Below, piece after piece: positions 19,071 to 31,089 of a stretch of DNA of 64,000 nucleotides (its first letter is position 1; each line of letters opens with the position of its first letter). The DNA comes from Paracoccaceae bacterium (GTDB taxonomy: Bacteria > Pseudomonadota > Alphaproteobacteria > Rhodobacterales > Rhodobacteraceae). The translations under genes were made by a program, and so were the position numbers. Below the pieces are notes generated by a model that was not told where the DNA came from, searched no databases, and saw only the letters and a list, made by a program, of their open reading frames with translations. The stretch lies in NCBI GenBank assembly GCA_021648225.1, contig JAKITE010000002.1:1-64000 (forward strand). Reading direction: 5' to 3'.

Positions 19071-19379
19071 TTACCCCTTCATCACGTTAACGTCTTCGAC
19101 GTCAATCGTGCCACGGTTTCGGAAGAATACAACAAGAATGGCCAAGCCAATCGCAGCCTCGGCGGCAGCGACGGTCAGGATAAACAGCGTAAATATCTGC
19201 CCGACCAAATCGCCAAGATGCACGGAAAAAGCCACCATATTGATATTGACCGCCAGCAGCATCAGCTCGATCGACATCAAAATGACAATGATGTTTTTAC
19301 GGTTCAGGAATATGCCGAATATGCCGATCACAAACAGGATCGCGGCAACGGTTAGGTAATGTTCAAGTCCGATACTCAT
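19071..19379 (-). CDS. nuoK: NADH-quinone oxidoreductase subunit K
   Basis: Small three-helix membrane subunit (102 residues) with the conserved glutamates in [13 protein letters not shown] and [11 protein letters not shown] that line the E-channel of complex I. The start overlaps the nuoJ stop by 4 bp. Confidence 0.97.
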   Translation of the reverse strand: MSIGLEHYLTVAAILFVIGIFGIFLNRKNIIVILMSIELMLLAVNINMVAFSVHLGDLVGQIFTLFILTVAAAEAAIGLAILVVFFRNRGTIDVEDVNVMKG

Positions 19380-19990
19380 ATGCCCTGCCCCGGTTTTACG
19401 TCGACCATCTCGACGGCTTTGTCTGCGTCGCGGTAAATCTGTTCCACAATATCCTGGCGTTTGATATCCGGGCGGTGGCGCATGGTCAGCACAATTGCGC
19501 CAATCATTGCCACCAGCAGGATCAGACCGGAGGCCTGAAACAGATATACATATCGGGTATAAATCAGCTGCCCCAACGCCACGGTATTTTCAACATCCAC
19601 AGGCAAAGGCGCCACAGCCGCGCGCATATCAGGCGCCAGCCCAGCCGTGGACCAAGCCCCGACAACTAAAACCAATTCAACCAGTAAAATAAGGCCCAGC
19701 AACGTGCCGATGCGGGCATATTTTGACATGCCGGATTTTAGCGCCGCGAAATCCACATCCATCATCATCACCACAAACAGGAACAGCACCATCACCGCGC
19801 CCACATATACAATCACCAACAACATGGCGATAAATTCGGCCCCCATCAGCACAAACAGCCCTGCCGCGCTGAAAAATGTCAGGATCAACCATAAAACAGC
19901 ATGCACAGGGTTGCGCGACAGGGTGACCATAAGGCCAGCCGCCACTGCCACACCGGCAAACAAGTAAAAAGCGAGGGTCGCTATGACCAT
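19376..19990 (-). CDS. nuoJ: NADH-quinone oxidoreductase subunit J
   Basis: Five-helix membrane subunit next to the quinone channel. 204 residues, with the conserved [20 protein letters not shown] region (the pi-bulge helix). The hydrophilic C-terminal tail after about residue 160 is usual for alphaproteobacterial NuoJ. Overlaps nuoK by 4 bp. Confidence 0.96.
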   Translation of the reverse strand: MVIATLAFYLFAGVAVAAGLMVTLSRNPVHAVLWLILTFFSAAGLFVLMGAEFIAMLLVIVYVGAVMVLFLFVVMMMDVDFAALKSGMSKYARIGTLLGLILLVELVLVVGAWSTAGLAPDMRAAVAPLPVDVENTVALGQLIYTRYVYLFQASGLILLVAMIGAIVLTMRHRPDIKRQDIVEQIYRDADKAVEMVDVKPGQGI

Positions 19991-20005
19991 TTGTCTATCC
20001 TTTTC

Positions 20006-20497
20006 TTAGCGGTAAGGCGCATCAAGTTCGATATTGCGGGCAATTTCGGCTTCCCAGCGTTCACCGTTGGCAAGCAATTTTTCTTTGTCGTAAAACAGTT
20101 CTTCGCGGGTTTCTGTGGCGTATTCAAAATTCGGGCCTTCAACAATGGCATCCACAGGACAAGCTTCCTGACAGAAACCGCAAAAAATGCATTTGGTCAT
20201 GTCGATGTCATAACGCGTGGTGCGGCGAGAGCCATCGATCCGCGGTTCTGCATCAATGGTGATGGCCTGCGCGGGGCAAATCGCCTCACATAATTTGCAG
20301 GCAATGCAGCGTTCTTCACCATTGGGATAGCGACGCAAAGCGTGTTCGCCGCGAAAACGCGGGCTAAGCGGGCCTTTTTCATGGGGGTAGTTAATGGTGG
20401 CTTTGGGGCGGAAAAAATATTTCATACCGGTGCCAAACGCACCAATAAAATCCGTCAGCAAAAACCGCTTGATTACTTTTGAAACTGTAACCGTCAT
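20006..20497 (-). CDS. nuoI: NADH-quinone oxidoreductase subunit I
   Basis: Peripheral-arm subunit with two [4Fe-4S] clusters (N6a and N6b): [12 protein letters not shown] and [12 protein letters not shown] each give the CxxCxxCxxxCP pattern. 163 residues; the N-terminal amphipathic segment anchors it to the membrane arm. It lies 1 bp after nuoH. Confidence 0.97.
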   Translation of the reverse strand: MTVTVSKVIKRFLLTDFIGAFGTGMKYFFRPKATINYPHEKGPLSPRFRGEHALRRYPNGEERCIACKLCEAICPAQAITIDAEPRIDGSRRTTRYDIDMTKCIFCGFCQEACPVDAIVEGPNFEYATETREELFYDKEKLLANGERWEAEIARNIELDAPYR

Positions 20498-20498
20498 A

Positions 20499-21539
20499 TC
20501 AGCCCCCTATCGCCCAACGTGCATAGGCAGGAACGCCCATTTGCGCCATTGCCGCCACAAAAACCACCCAACCCAGCGATAGCGGCAGGAATACTTTCCA
20601 GCCCAGACGCATCAATTGATCATAGCGATAGCGCGGCACCAATGCCTTGACCATGGCAAACATAAAGAACAGTGCAGCCATTTTCAGAACCATCCACCAG
20701 ACCCCGTCGGGCAGGAATTCAACCGGCGACAGCCAACCACCAAAGAACAGGATCGCCATCAGCGCGCACATCAGCACCACGGCCATCAATTCGCCGATCA
20801 TAAACAGCAAAAACGGCGTCGCGGAATATTCGACCTGAAAACCGGCAACCAGTTCGGCCTCGGCCTCGGGCAGATCAAATGGCGGGCGGTTGGTTTCGGC
20901 AAGGGCCGATACAAAAAACAGAATGACCATCGGGAAATGCGGCAGCCAATACCAGCCAAGCGCGCCATAACCGACGTCTTGCGCGTTAACAATGGCGCTA
21001 AAATTCAATGACCCCGTGGAAATCAATACCCCCACGATGATAAAGCCGATCGAGACCTCGTATGAAATCATCTGCCCGGCCGAACGCAGCGCCCCCAGAA
21101 ACGGATATTTGGAATTCGAGGCCCAGCCGCCCAGAATAACCCCGTAAACCTCCAATGATCCAATCGCGAAAATATACAAAACACCGACATTAAGGTCCGA
21201 AACCACCCAGCCATCGGCAAACGGAATCACCGCCCAGGCCACCACTGCCAGAATAAAGGTCAGCATAGGTGCTATGAAAAACACGGGCTTGTCAGCCCCC
21301 GCAGGCACTACGACTTCTTTGACGATATATTTGATAAAATCAGCAAAGCTTTGCAGCAAGCCAAACGGGCCGACCATGTTTGGCCCTTTGCGCATCTGCA
21401 CCGCTGCCCAGATTTTGCGATCTGCATACATAAGGAACGCCAAAGCCACCAGAATAAGCACAACCACCAGCAATGCCTGCCCCAGAATCACCAGAAACGT
21501 GCCAAAATAGAACCCGAATATATTGATCATAAAGTCCAT
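20499..21539 (-). CDS. nuoH: NADH-quinone oxidoreductase subunit H
   Basis: Membrane subunit forming the quinone-binding chamber with NuoB and NuoD. 346 residues, about eight helices; the conserved loop [20 protein letters not shown] and [16 protein letters not shown] are present. It is 3 bp downstream of nuoG. Confidence 0.97.
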   Translation of the reverse strand: MDFMINIFGFYFGTFLVILGQALLVVVLILVALAFLMYADRKIWAAVQMRKGPNMVGPFGLLQSFADFIKYIVKEVVVPAGADKPVFFIAPMLTFILAVVAWAVIPFADGWVVSDLNVGVLYIFAIGSLEVYGVILGGWASNSKYPFLGALRSAGQMISYEVSIGFIIVGVLISTGSLNFSAIVNAQDVGYGALGWYWLPHFPMVILFFVSALAETNRPPFDLPEAEAELVAGFQVEYSATPFLLFMIGELMAVVLMCALMAILFFGGWLSPVEFLPDGVWWMVLKMAALFFMFAMVKALVPRYRYDQLMRLGWKVFLPLSLGWVVFVAAMAQMGVPAYARWAIGG

Positions 21540-21542
21540 ATT

Positions 21543-23555
21543 CTACTCCGCGGCCATTGGTTTTTGCGCCTGATTCAACTGGCTGAGTTCTGCCATAGTT
21601 TTAGAGGCACGCGCAATCGGATTGGTCAAATAATAGTCAGAAATCGCACAATTAAATGCGCCGCCCTTCAGTTTCTTTGGCTTGGCCTTAACCCATTGAT
21701 TTTCCGGCACAGCGTCCAGTGCTGCCAGATGCGGGAATTCCTTGAAAAGCAGGCTGCGAAGCTGTGCCAGATTGTCAAACGGCAAGGCCGCACCCAGTTC
21801 AGCCGACAGCGCGCGTAGTATCGCCCAGCCTTCGCGGGCATCACCCGGGGCAAACCCAGCGCGATTGGCCATTTGCGGGCGGCCTTCGGTATTGACAAAA
21901 ATACCGGATTCTTCGGTGTAAGCCGCGCTTGGTAAAATCACATCAGCGCGGTGCGCGCCACGATCCCCGTGCGAGCCTTGATAAATCACAAACGGGCCGG
22001 CATCGATATCCAGCTCGTCGGCGCCAAGGTTATAAATCACCTCGGCCCCGTCAAGCGCGTTAATCATGCCACCCTCGGTGTTAAACCCGATATCCATGCC
22101 GCCAACCCGCGCAGCGGCGGTGTGCAGCACCATGAATTTGGAATTGGTGTTTTCAACCAGCTTTTTGGCGGCTTCCAGAACCGCTTCGCCGTCTTTGCCG
22201 GTTAATGCAGCCTGCCCGATGATCACCACGGCATCCATGTCTTTGGCAGGGCCGGTATCCTGATTGGCCAGTTTTTCCAGCGCGGCACGATCATTGCCGA
22301 CATGGGTATATTCATACGTTAAATCAACGGCTTCGCCAAGCAAACCAACCGTAGCCCCCGCCGCCCAGGCCTTGCGAATACGCGCATTCAGCACCGGCGA
22401 TTCCATGCGTGGGTTGGTCCCGATCAATTGAATCATCTGGGCATTGTCAATGTCTTCAATGCTGGCAGTGCCCACATATCCGGCACGATCATCAATCGGC
22501 AAATAGGCCCCGTCAACCCGGCATTCCAGATTGCCACCGGCACCACCAATCAGCGATTTAAGCGCATACATGGTTTCCACGCTGGCCAGATCACCGGCAA
22601 TCGCGGCGATCTTCTTGCCATCAACCGCATCGACAATAGCCTTGAATGCTTGGTCCCAACTGGCCTTTTGCAGCTTGCCATCAACCCGCACATAAGGCGT
22701 ATCCAGCCGCTGGCTGCGCAAGCCATCCCACACAAAACGGGTTTTGTCGGAAATCCATTCTTCATTGATGCCATCATGATTGCGCGGCAATATCCGCATG
22801 ACTTCGCGGCCTTTGGTATCCACCCGAATGTTTGATCCAAGCGCGTCCATCACGTCAATGGTCTCGGTTTTTCGTAATTCCCAAGGGCGTGCTGAAAACG
22901 CATATGGCTTGCTGGTCAGCGCGCCAACCGGACAAAGATCAATGATATTGCCTTGCAGATTGCTGTCGAGCGTCGCGCCCAGATAGGTGGTAATTTCCGC
23001 ATCCTCGCCACGGCCGGTCTGGCCCATGGTCATGATGCCTGCAACCTCGGAAGTAAACCGCACACAGCGGGTGCAGGAAATACAGCGGGTCATGGTGGTG
23101 GCCACCAACGGCCCCAGTTGCAGATCATCGCTGGCGCGTTTGGCCTCGCGAGAGCGGCTGAAATCAACGCCGTAAGCCATGGCCTGATCTTGTAGATCAC
23201 ATTCGCCGCCCTGATCACAGATCGGGCAATCCAGCGGGTGGTTCAGCAGCAAAAATTCCATCACGCCTTCGCGGGCCTTTTTCACCATAGGGGATTTGGT
23301 TTTCACCACCGGCGGCTGGCCTTCTGGCCCGGGGCGCAGATCACGCACCTGCATGGCGCAAGACGCGGCAGGTTTGGGCGGGCCACCCACGACCTCCACC
23401 AGACACATGCGGCAGTTGCCGGCAATGCTTAGGCGTTCGTGATAACAAAAACGCGGAATTTCAATTCCGGCAAGCTCCGCGGCCTGAAGAATGGTCATCG
23501 CGCCATCTACTTCCAGCTCAACGCCGTCGATGATGATTTTTTTAAGGTTTGTCAT
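21543..23555 (-). CDS. nuoG: NADH-quinone oxidoreductase subunit G
   Basis: Large Fe-S subunit carrying the electron chain from NuoF/E toward NuoI. The N-terminal [2Fe-2S] domain has [15 protein letters not shown], then [16 protein letters not shown] with the His-ligated N5 cluster, then [10 protein letters not shown] with the later CPVGAL for N4. The C-terminal molybdopterin-like domain is shortened as in mitochondrial and alphaproteobacterial forms (670 residues; no N7 motif seen). AGGAAT precedes the ATG. A secreted small protein gene separates it from nuoF. Confidence 0.96.
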   Translation of the reverse strand: MTNLKKIIIDGVELEVDGAMTILQAAELAGIEIPRFCYHERLSIAGNCRMCLVEVVGGPPKPAASCAMQVRDLRPGPEGQPPVVKTKSPMVKKAREGVMEFLLLNHPLDCPICDQGGECDLQDQAMAYGVDFSRSREAKRASDDLQLGPLVATTMTRCISCTRCVRFTSEVAGIMTMGQTGRGEDAEITTYLGATLDSNLQGNIIDLCPVGALTSKPYAFSARPWELRKTETIDVMDALGSNIRVDTKGREVMRILPRNHDGINEEWISDKTRFVWDGLRSQRLDTPYVRVDGKLQKASWDQAFKAIVDAVDGKKIAAIAGDLASVETMYALKSLIGGAGGNLECRVDGAYLPIDDRAGYVGTASIEDIDNAQMIQLIGTNPRMESPVLNARIRKAWAAGATVGLLGEAVDLTYEYTHVGNDRAALEKLANQDTGPAKDMDAVVIIGQAALTGKDGEAVLEAAKKLVENTNSKFMVLHTAAARVGGMDIGFNTEGGMINALDGAEVIYNLGADELDIDAGPFVIYQGSHGDRGAHRADVILPSAAYTEESGIFVNTEGRPQMANRAGFAPGDAREGWAILRALSAELGAALPFDNLAQLRSLLFKEFPHLAALDAVPENQWVKAKPKKLKGGAFNCAISDYYLTNPIARASKTMAELSQLNQAQKPMAAE

Positions 23556-23606
23556 TGGCAGATTCCTGCAAAAACCCGACCATTGGCAGGGTGTTCAAAA
23601 AATTAT

Positions 23607-24002
23607 TCATATCGTGTCCCAAGATGCTGCCTCGGGGTCGAGGTCGGAAATACATTCCCATACTTCGCGAAAATCCATAAAGCCGGAAAACAGATTGCCG
23701 TTAAATACCTGACCGGTCAAACAAATTTCGCTTACGCGACGCGCGCTAATCACAAAAGGATTTTCAAATATTTCAAAAAACGAACGGCTAACCCGCTCAT
23801 TTTGATTGTCAAAAACCTTGGCGTGGACAAGATAGCGCCGCACCAGATAACTGGTTTTTTGAAATTCACGCAAACATTGCTGCTGTGCCATCCGGTCAGG
23901 CCCGACTTCGGCACGGCAAATTCTTTGCCCCGCATCCGAATGCGTCGCCGCACTGGCCAGTGCGGGGGGCAACAGAAATAGCAATATAAGCAGGTATTTC
24001 AC
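23607..24002 (-). CDS. Small secreted four-cysteine protein between nuoF and nuoG
   Basis: 131 residues with a clear signal peptide (KYLLILLFLLPPALASA, cleavage near ASA-AT) and four cysteines at about 29, 43, 93 and 116, which could form two disulfides in the periplasm. Not recognised as a known family. It lies 3 bp after nuoF in the same direction and 51 bp before nuoG, so it is cotranscribed with complex I genes. Whether it helps assembly on the periplasmic side or is a passenger cannot be decided from the sequence. Confidence 0.75.
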   Translation of the reverse strand: MKYLLILLFLLPPALASAATHSDAGQRICRAEVGPDRMAQQQCLREFQKTSYLVRRYLVHAKVFDNQNERVSRSFFEIFENPFVISARRVSEICLTGQVFNGNLFSGFMDFREVWECISDLDPEAASWDTI

Positions 24003-24005
24003 TGG

Positions 24006-25301
24006 TTACTCCGCTGCAACCGCGCTGACGCGGCCGGTTTTTTGATGTTTGATCCGGTCCTCAATCTCATTTCTGAAATGCCGCACCAGCCCCTGAATTG
24101 GCCATGCCGCCGCATCGCCAAGCGCGCAGATCGTGTGGCCTTCAACCTGTTTGGTCACGTCCAGCAACATGTCGATTTCCTCCAGCTCGGCCTCGCCGGT
24201 TACCAAACGGTCCATGACCCGCATCATCCAGCCGGTGCCTTCGCGGCACGGGGTGCATTGGCCGCAGCTTTCGTGTTTGTAAAATTTGCTCAACCGCCAG
24301 ATGGCTTTGATTACGTCGGTGGATTGGTCCATCACGATAACCGCCGCTGTGCCCAGCCCTGATCGTTGCTCGCGCAGCCAGTCAAAATCCATGATCGCAT
24401 CATTGCAGATATCCGCAGGCAATAACGGCACCGAAGAACCACCCGGAATCACCGCTTTCAGGTTTTTCCAGCCGCCGCGCACCCCACCGCAATGCTTATC
24501 CAGCAATTCGCGCAACGGAATAGACATGGCTTCTTCAACCACACAAGGGTTAACCACATGTCCCGAAATACCAAACAGCTTTGTGCCCGCGTTATTTGCG
24601 CGGCCAATACCGGCAAACCAATCCGGCCCACGGCGCAAAATGGTGGGCACAACCGCAATCGATTCAACATTGTTTACCGTGGTCGGGCAGCCATAAAGGC
24701 CGACACCGGCGGGAAAAGGCGGTTTCATGCGCGGCATGCCTTTGCGCCCCTCAAGGCTTTCCAGCAAGGCGGTTTCTTCGCCGCAAATATACGCACCCGC
24801 GCCATGCACCAGATAAAGATCAAAATCCCAACCGGATTTGGCAGCGTTTTTGCCCAGCAATCCCGCATCATAACATTCATCAATGGCATTTTGCAGGGCT
24901 TCGCGTTCGCGGATAAATTCACCGCGAATATAGATATATCCCGCATGCGCGCCCATGCCAAAACCGGCAATCAAACAGCCCTCGATCAGGGTATGGGGAT
25001 CATGGCGCATGATCTCGCGGTCTTTGCAAGTGCCCGGTTCGGATTCGTCGGCATTGACCACCAGATAGCTGGGGCGACCGTCGCTTTCCTTGGGCATAAA
25101 CGACCATTTAAGGCCGGTCGGAAAGCCCGCACCACCACGACCGCGCAGGCCGGAACCTTTGACCTGTTCAACAACCCAGTCGCGGCCTTCCTTGATAAAG
25201 CCTGCTGTGCCGTTCCAGTGGCCACGCGATTTTGCGCCCTTAAGCGAACGGTCATGCATGCCGTATAAATTGGTAAAGATCCGGTCTTGGTCTTTGAGCA
25301 T
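24006..25301 (-). CDS. nuoF: NADH-quinone oxidoreductase subunit F
   Basis: NADH- and FMN-binding subunit. [16 protein letters not shown] is the FMN/NADH glycine loop, [11 protein letters not shown] follows, and the N3 [4Fe-4S] ligands are in [12 protein letters not shown] plus a downstream Cys in [13 protein letters not shown]. 431 residues, full length. DUF5337 lies just upstream, in place of a direct nuoE-nuoF junction. Confidence 0.97.
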   Translation of the reverse strand: MLKDQDRIFTNLYGMHDRSLKGAKSRGHWNGTAGFIKEGRDWVVEQVKGSGLRGRGGAGFPTGLKWSFMPKESDGRPSYLVVNADESEPGTCKDREIMRHDPHTLIEGCLIAGFGMGAHAGYIYIRGEFIREREALQNAIDECYDAGLLGKNAAKSGWDFDLYLVHGAGAYICGEETALLESLEGRKGMPRMKPPFPAGVGLYGCPTTVNNVESIAVVPTILRRGPDWFAGIGRANNAGTKLFGISGHVVNPCVVEEAMSIPLRELLDKHCGGVRGGWKNLKAVIPGGSSVPLLPADICNDAIMDFDWLREQRSGLGTAAVIVMDQSTDVIKAIWRLSKFYKHESCGQCTPCREGTGWMMRVMDRLVTGEAELEEIDMLLDVTKQVEGHTICALGDAAAWPIQGLVRHFRNEIEDRIKHQKTGRVSAVAAE

Positions 25302-25302
25302 T

Positions 25303-25527
25303 TTACTCTCCGCTGTTTTGGCGCGAACGCCAAACCCTAAAAAATACGATCATCGCAAAGGCAAAACCTGCCAAGGCCATGAAATCAATCAAAAACGCAA
25401 AGCGCACCGGCATGCCTAGCTGGCCACCGATCCACGAACCACCCATAAGCAAAACCACTGCAGCAATCATCACATAGGATGCCAGCCGGGTCTGTTTACG
25501 TTGGTTTTCTTCTGCGTTTTTGGTCAT
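25303..25527 (-). CDS. DUF5337 small membrane protein in nuo operon
   Basis: 74 residues with two hydrophobic segments (about 17-37 and 43-65) and charged ends. Sequence and location between nuoE and nuoF match the DUF5337 family, which is confined to Rhodobacterales complex I operons. Its role is unknown. It is 1 bp from nuoF and 2 bp from the upstream helix-hairpin-helix gene. Confidence 0.8.
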   Translation of the reverse strand: MTKNAEENQRKQTRLASYVMIAAVVLLMGGSWIGGQLGMPVRFAFLIDFMALAGFAFAMIVFFRVWRSRQNSGE

Positions 25528-25529
25528 GG

Positions 25530-26084
25530 TTATTTTGCCAGTTCTTTGGCTTGATCTACCCAGTTGTCACGGCTGACACGGCCCTTGAAACTAACTAGAT
25601 TCTGGTCGGCCCACTCTACTTCGGCGCTGCTCCAGCTTGCGATCTGGTCAAAATGAAATACGCCGGCTTTGTTCAGCTCTTTTTCCAGCTTTGGCCCGAC
25701 GCCTTTGATTTTTTTCAAATCATCGCCTTTGCCGTCGCGGGCTTCGGTCAGTAATTCGGGCTTGCCATCTGTTGCTGCTGTCACTGGTTCGGATTCGGGT
25801 TCGGATACTTGCTCCGGTTCCGGTGTCGGCTCTGGCGCTGCGGGTGCGGGGGCTGGTGGCGTTTGCGCCGCGGCCGGAGCAACCGGAGCACTAACATCGG
25901 ATGCTTGGCTTTCGGCCTGTGCCTTGCACAAATACGACGATAAAAACCAGCCAACAACCAACAGTACCAGCAACATAAAAATACTTGCTGTCAAAGACAT
26001 CCATGGCATTAGAACCACAGTAAATATTACTGAAATAATTGCGGCAATAATAAAATTACGCGTCATACATTTATTATAATCCAT
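25530..26084 (-). CDS. Membrane-anchored helix-hairpin-helix protein, paralogue of the NuoE tail
   Basis: 184 residues. Two hydrophobic segments (about 9-53) are followed by an Ala/Pro/Glu-rich linker and a C-terminal 64-residue domain starting [18 protein letters not shown]. That domain is about 80 percent identical by eye to the C-terminus of NuoE encoded by the adjacent gene (51 of 64 positions). The [10 protein letters not shown] core is a helix-hairpin-helix, but the anchor argues for a structural or protein-binding role at the membrane rather than DNA work. GGGAGA lies at good spacing before ATG 26084, supporting that start over an in-frame ATG six codons in. It is 12 bp downstream of nuoE. 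Confidence 0.75.
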   Translation of the reverse strand: MDYNKCMTRNFIIAAIISVIFTVVLMPWMSLTASIFMLLVLLVVGWFLSSYLCKAQAESQASDVSAPVAPAAAQTPPAPAPAAPEPTPEPEQVSEPESEPVTAATDGKPELLTEARDGKGDDLKKIKGVGPKLEKELNKAGVFHFDQIASWSSAEVEWADQNLVSFKGRVSRDNWVDQAKELAK

Positions 26085-26096
26085 TATTTTATCTCC

Positions 26097-27110
26097 CTAT
26101 TTCATTAATTCTTTGGCCTGCTTTACCCATTCATCCCGTGTAATTCGCCCCTTGAAGCTGACAAGGTTTTCATCTGCCCAAGCAATTTCCTTGGCACTCC
26201 AGTTTGCGATCTGGTCAAAATGAAACACCCCCGCCCCGTTTAATTCTTTTTCCAGTTTCGGACCAACACCGCTGATTTTTTTCAAATCATCGGCGCCGCC
26301 ATCACGCGGCTTGCTTAACAATACCGGCTTATCCGCATCTGCTGTTGCCACCACAGGTTCGGCGGGCTTTTTTACAGCGGCCTTTTCAGGTTTTGCCTTG
26401 GCTTTTGGTTTTGGTTTCGGGCGTGTCAAAACCGGAACCTCGTCCCCCTGAATACGTTTAACCGTATCCCCCAGCGCAACCGCAATCCCGACCGAGCCGT
26501 TGAATTCTTCGCCGGTAAAATCTTTTAATGTGGTCAATCCGCCCAGCGGCTCACAAGAAAAACGCCCGTTTTGTGAGCCGGGTTTTGGCACGTCGCCACG
26601 GGCAAAACCGGCCAATATCTTACGAAAGCTATCGGCAGTCAGGTCCTCGTAATAATCCTTGCCGATCTGGGCCATGGGGGCATTGGCACAAGCCCCGAGG
26701 CATTCGACCTCTTCCCAGCTAAAATTACCGTCCGCAGAAATTTCATGGGGGTTCGGCGCAATGACTTCGCGGCATATCCCGATCAGGTCTTCAGCGCCGC
26801 AAATCATACAGGTTGTGGTACCGCAAACCTGCACATGGGCAATCGCACCCACGGGCTGCAACTGGAACATGAAATAGAAACTGGCAACTTCCAGCACGCG
26901 GATTTCAGCCATGCCAAGCATATTGGCCACATGTTCAATGGCAGGCTGGCTTACCCAGCCTTCTTGTTCCTGTGCGCGCCAAAGCAGCGGAATAACCGCG
27001 CTGGCCTGACGGCCCTCGGGGTATTTGGTGATCTGGCCCTCGGCCCATGCCAGATTGGCTGGGGTAAAGGCAAAGCTTTCAGGCTGGATGGCGTGTAAAC
27101 GGCGTAGCAT
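26097..27110 (-). CDS. nuoE: NADH-quinone oxidoreductase subunit E with C-terminal HhH extension
   Basis: Thioredoxin-like [2Fe-2S] subunit of the NADH module. Cluster ligands are in [10 protein letters not shown] and [10 protein letters not shown]. The canonical part ends near residue 200; a Pro/Lys/Ala-rich linker and a helix-hairpin-helix domain ([18 protein letters not shown]...) follow, giving 337 residues against about 160-240 for ordinary NuoE. The start is set at ATG 27110, which overlaps the upstream stop (TAATG); an in-frame ATG three codons earlier would overlap that gene more. The extension is known in Rhodobacterales, so it is not a sequencing fusion; its function is unknown. Confidence 0.92.
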   Translation of the reverse strand: MLRRLHAIQPESFAFTPANLAWAEGQITKYPEGRQASAVIPLLWRAQEQEGWVSQPAIEHVANMLGMAEIRVLEVASFYFMFQLQPVGAIAHVQVCGTTTCMICGAEDLIGICREVIAPNPHEISADGNFSWEEVECLGACANAPMAQIGKDYYEDLTADSFRKILAGFARGDVPKPGSQNGRFSCEPLGGLTTLKDFTGEEFNGSVGIAVALGDTVKRIQGDEVPVLTRPKPKPKAKAKPEKAAVKKPAEPVVATADADKPVLLSKPRDGGADDLKKISGVGPKLEKELNGAGVFHFDQIANWSAKEIAWADENLVSFKGRITRDEWVKQAKELMK

Positions 27111-28360
27111 TACCGGCAATTCCCCGCAGTAAGAGTAACAACATCACGGCTTGGGGGCAGTGTAATGACCCCTTCCGCTTCTAATTCGGTGATCAGGCCA
27201 AAGGCCGCATTCTGGTCCAGCCCGTCAACCGGCAGCAAGCTGCTGAATTCACCGGCAGTCATGGTGCAGTTATTGCCACGTAATACCTCGATAAAGATAT
27301 CACGAGGTTCCATCGGGCCGCTGCCAACCGCAACACATAGCGGCGCAAGTATCTGCAAGGTCTGGCCGCCATCGGGCGAGGATGCCCGCCCGTCATTCAT
27401 CATGCGCGAAGCAATGCCCATGGCCAGATTATAATCCATACCGGCAGCATCGGTCATATCACGCGCATTGGCCTGCGTGATTTCACACGCATTTGCCGCT
27501 ACCATCCTCAAAAACTGTGCTTCCGGATCATCGGAGGTCTCTGGCGTTGCGACAACAACTTCAGGCGCATCACTGCCAGCTTCAACCGGGGTTGCCGCCA
27601 TGGCCAAATCCGTGCAATCAGGGCTGGTGATGATCAAGGTTGTATTGTCTTCGGAATAATAGCCCAAACCAGCCTCAACCAGTTCGTCAGCAACAAGATA
27701 GACGTCTTCCATCATCAGTCCGCTTGCGGGAAACAGTTGACGCGCATCTATTTCGGTCAACCTGCAATCATTTTGCGCCATAACCGACATGAAAACCCCC
27801 TCAAGGCTACCATTATTTTCAACCGGAGCCGGGCTTTCGCTGGCAACAGGGGTGCAATAATCAGCGTTAATGGTCAGAGACATCCGGTCTTCCGATACCA
27901 TAGCAATCCCCAAATCCATCAGCTCGTCAGCCATTTGGTCGCCGGTCCGGGCAGACATGCCATTCTCGGGAAGGGTCGTTTTCATTTGTTCCTCGGTCAT
28001 CCGGCACCCCAGTGGTGCCAGAATTCCAATAAACAGTGCTTGATCCGCCGTTAGTTCAATATTCCGCGTTGCTTGGCTATTAATATCGCAACTGCCATCA
28101 ATGATTCTAAGGATTTCGGATTCAAATGCGACAACCCCTTGGTCGATCAGCGCTGTGGCTATTTCGCGGGTCAGGGATTTGTCAAAACCGTTCGCCGGAA
28201 AAATAATTTCAGCCTCGGCTTCGGTCATGGAACAGCCGTTATCGGCAATAAGATCAAGAAAAGCAGAAACCTGCATCGGGTCAGCATCTTGCGCAGCAGC
28301 CGGCTGCACCAGAAATATGCCCAGGCCGGCAATAAAAGCTTTTACAATTTTCATCATCAC
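27110..28360 (-). CDS. Secreted protein of five tandem cysteine-paired repeats, in nuo operon
   Basis: 416 residues. A signal peptide ([18 protein letters not shown]) is followed by five imperfect repeats of about 64 residues. Each unit has a helix of FLxxxxxNxC-[xMT]-xxxA, a second segment resembling LPxxGMxxxxAxxIAxEL, a Gly-containing turn, a beta-like strand, and a closing Cys. The cysteine pairs are NGC/GSC, LGC/DYC, NDC/PDC, NAC/PLC and NNC/GNC, so five intra-repeat disulfides are likely. The fold may be winged-helix-like (inference). It lies between nuoD and nuoE, with its stop overlapping the nuoE start, so it is cotranslated with complex I. No named family was recognised. Confidence 0.8.
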   Translation of the reverse strand: MMMKIVKAFIAGLGIFLVQPAAAQDADPMQVSAFLDLIADNGCSMTEAEAEIIFPANGFDKSLTREIATALIDQGVVAFESEILRIIDGSCDINSQATRNIELTADQALFIGILAPLGCRMTEEQMKTTLPENGMSARTGDQMADELMDLGIAMVSEDRMSLTINADYCTPVASESPAPVENNGSLEGVFMSVMAQNDCRLTEIDARQLFPASGLMMEDVYLVADELVEAGLGYYSEDNTTLIITSPDCTDLAMAATPVEAGSDAPEVVVATPETSDDPEAQFLRMVAANACEITQANARDMTDAAGMDYNLAMGIASRMMNDGRASSPDGGQTLQILAPLCVAVGSGPMEPRDIFIEVLRGNNCTMTAGEFSSLLPVDGLDQNAAFGLITELEAEGVITLPPSRDVVTLTAGNCR

Positions 28361-28376
28361 ACCCTTTCAAAACAGC

Positions 28377-29591
28377 TCAGCGATCAATTTCCCCGAACAC
28401 CACATCCATAGAGCCTATCAACGCAGCAATATCTGCCAATTGATGGCCCTTGCCCATGAAATCCATCGCCGCCAGATGGGCATAGCCCGGCGCGCGGATT
28501 TTGACTTTGTAAGGCATATTGGTGCCATTCGCGATCAGATAGACACCAAATTCGCCTTTGGGGGCCTCCACCGCCACATAAACCTCGCCTTCGGGCACAT
28601 GGAACCCTTCGGAATATAGTTTGAAATGATGGATCAATGCCTCCATCGAGGTTTTCATATCGCCGCGTTTAGGCGGTGTCAGCTTGCCCCGCGCCAGCAC
28701 ATCCTGGCCTTTGCATTCATTCAACTTTTCAATGGCTTGCAGAATGATTTTTACGCTTTCGCGCATTTCGGCCATACGCATTAAATAGCGATCATAACAA
28801 TCACCATTGGTGCCAACCGGAATTTGGAAATCGAATTCATCGTAACATTCATAAGGCTGATTGCGGCGCAAATCCCATGCAATACCGCTGGAACGCAGCA
28901 TCACCCCCGTCAAGGCGTAATCCAGCGCGTCTTGCGGTTTCAAAATGCCGATATCGACATTACGTTGCTTGAATATCCGGTTTTCGGTCAGCAGGCTGGC
29001 CATGTCATCAAGGGTTGCCGGAAATTGCTCGGCCCAAATCGCGATATCATCCACCAGCTTTTGCGGCAGGTCCTGATGCACGCCGCCGGGGCGAAAATAA
29101 TTGGCGTGCATGCGCGCCCCGCAAGCCCGTTCACAAAAAATCATCAGCGATTCGCGCTGATCAAACCCCCAAAGATTGGGTGTCAGCGCGCCAACATCCA
29201 TGCCCTGCGAACCGACATTCATCAGGTGATTCATAATCCGGCCAATTTCGCTGAACAGCACACGAATAAGCGAAGCACGGCGCGGAATTTCGGTTTTGGT
29301 CAGCTTTTCAATCGCCAGACACCAGGCATGTTCCTGATTCATCGGCGCGACATAATCAAGCCGGTCAAAATACGGCAGGCTTTGCAGATAGGTCCGGCTT
29401 TCCATCAGTTTTTCGGTGCCGCGATGCAACAGGCCGACATGCGGGTCGGCGCGCTCGACAATTTCGCCGTCCAGTTCCAGCACCATGCGCAAAACGCCGT
29501 GGGCGCTGGGGTGTTGCGGGCCAAAATTGATATTGAAATTGCGGATTTTATGTTTGCCGGTCAGGGCATCGCCGTTGGAACCGTCCATCAT
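28377..29591 (-). CDS. nuoD: NADH-quinone oxidoreductase subunit D
   Basis: 49-kDa-type subunit that, with NuoB, forms the quinone-reduction site. 404 residues; [20 protein letters not shown] contains the conserved His of the quinone pocket, and the C-terminus ends DVVFGEIDR as in the family. The start overlaps the nuoC stop (ATGA); two adjacent ATGs at 29591 and 29588 are possible. Confidence 0.97.
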   Translation of the reverse strand: MMDGSNGDALTGKHKIRNFNINFGPQHPSAHGVLRMVLELDGEIVERADPHVGLLHRGTEKLMESRTYLQSLPYFDRLDYVAPMNQEHAWCLAIEKLTKTEIPRRASLIRVLFSEIGRIMNHLMNVGSQGMDVGALTPNLWGFDQRESLMIFCERACGARMHANYFRPGGVHQDLPQKLVDDIAIWAEQFPATLDDMASLLTENRIFKQRNVDIGILKPQDALDYALTGVMLRSSGIAWDLRRNQPYECYDEFDFQIPVGTNGDCYDRYLMRMAEMRESVKIILQAIEKLNECKGQDVLARGKLTPPKRGDMKTSMEALIHHFKLYSEGFHVPEGEVYVAVEAPKGEFGVYLIANGTNMPYKVKIRAPGYAHLAAMDFMGKGHQLADIAALIGSMDVVFGEIDR

Positions 29592-30193
29592 TTTACGTCT
29601 CCCTTTTCATCACCGGGCAGGATATATTCCGCACCCTCCCACGGAGACATGAAATCAAACTGGCGATATTCCTGGGTCAGGGATACCGGTTCGTATACAC
29701 AACGCTTTTCAACCTCGTCATAGCGCATTTCCACATAACCCGTGGTCGGGAAATCTTTACGCAGCGGGTGGCCGGTAAAGCCATAATCGGTCAGCAAACG
29801 GCGCAGATCCGGATGGCCGGAAAACCGGATGCCATACATATCAAACACTTCGCGCTCAAACCAGTTTGCCGAGGGGTGGATATCGGTAATGGTAGGGGCG
29901 TTTTCATTTTCAGACAGGTCCGCCTTGATCCGCACCCGCTGGTTCAGCACCATCGACAGGAAATGATAAACCAGCTCGAACCGCTTTTCACGCTCGGGGT
30001 AATCCACGGCAGTAATGTCGATCATCATGGTAAACTGGCAAGAGGCATTGGTGCGCAGAAATTCCACAAAACCGGGAATGCTGGCAGGGATAATCCAAAT
30101 CACCAATTCGCCGTTGACCACCTCAAAACGGCGCACCGCGTTGGTTTGCTTGGCCTCGATCAGATTGCCGAGTTCGTTAAGCGCTTCTGACAT
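29588..30193 (-). CDS. nuoC: NADH-quinone oxidoreductase subunit C
   Basis: 30-kDa-type peripheral subunit without cofactors that packs against NuoD. 201 residues with [20 protein letters not shown] and [17 protein letters not shown], the family signature. NuoC and NuoD are separate here, not fused as in enterobacteria. It is 6 bp after nuoB and overlaps nuoD by 4 bp. Confidence 0.97.
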   Translation of the reverse strand: MSEALNELGNLIEAKQTNAVRRFEVVNGELVIWIIPASIPGFVEFLRTNASCQFTMMIDITAVDYPEREKRFELVYHFLSMVLNQRVRIKADLSENENAPTITDIHPSANWFEREVFDMYGIRFSGHPDLRRLLTDYGFTGHPLRKDFPTTGYVEMRYDEVEKRCVYEPVSLTQEYRQFDFMSPWEGAEYILPGDEKGDVK

Positions 30194-30199
30194 ATCTTT

Positions 30200-31089
<890 letters not shown>

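Noticed and set aside
26097..26400. NuoE tail as a frameshift or assembly fusion
   Set aside because: Reading frame is continuous and the same extension is known in Rhodobacterales NuoE.
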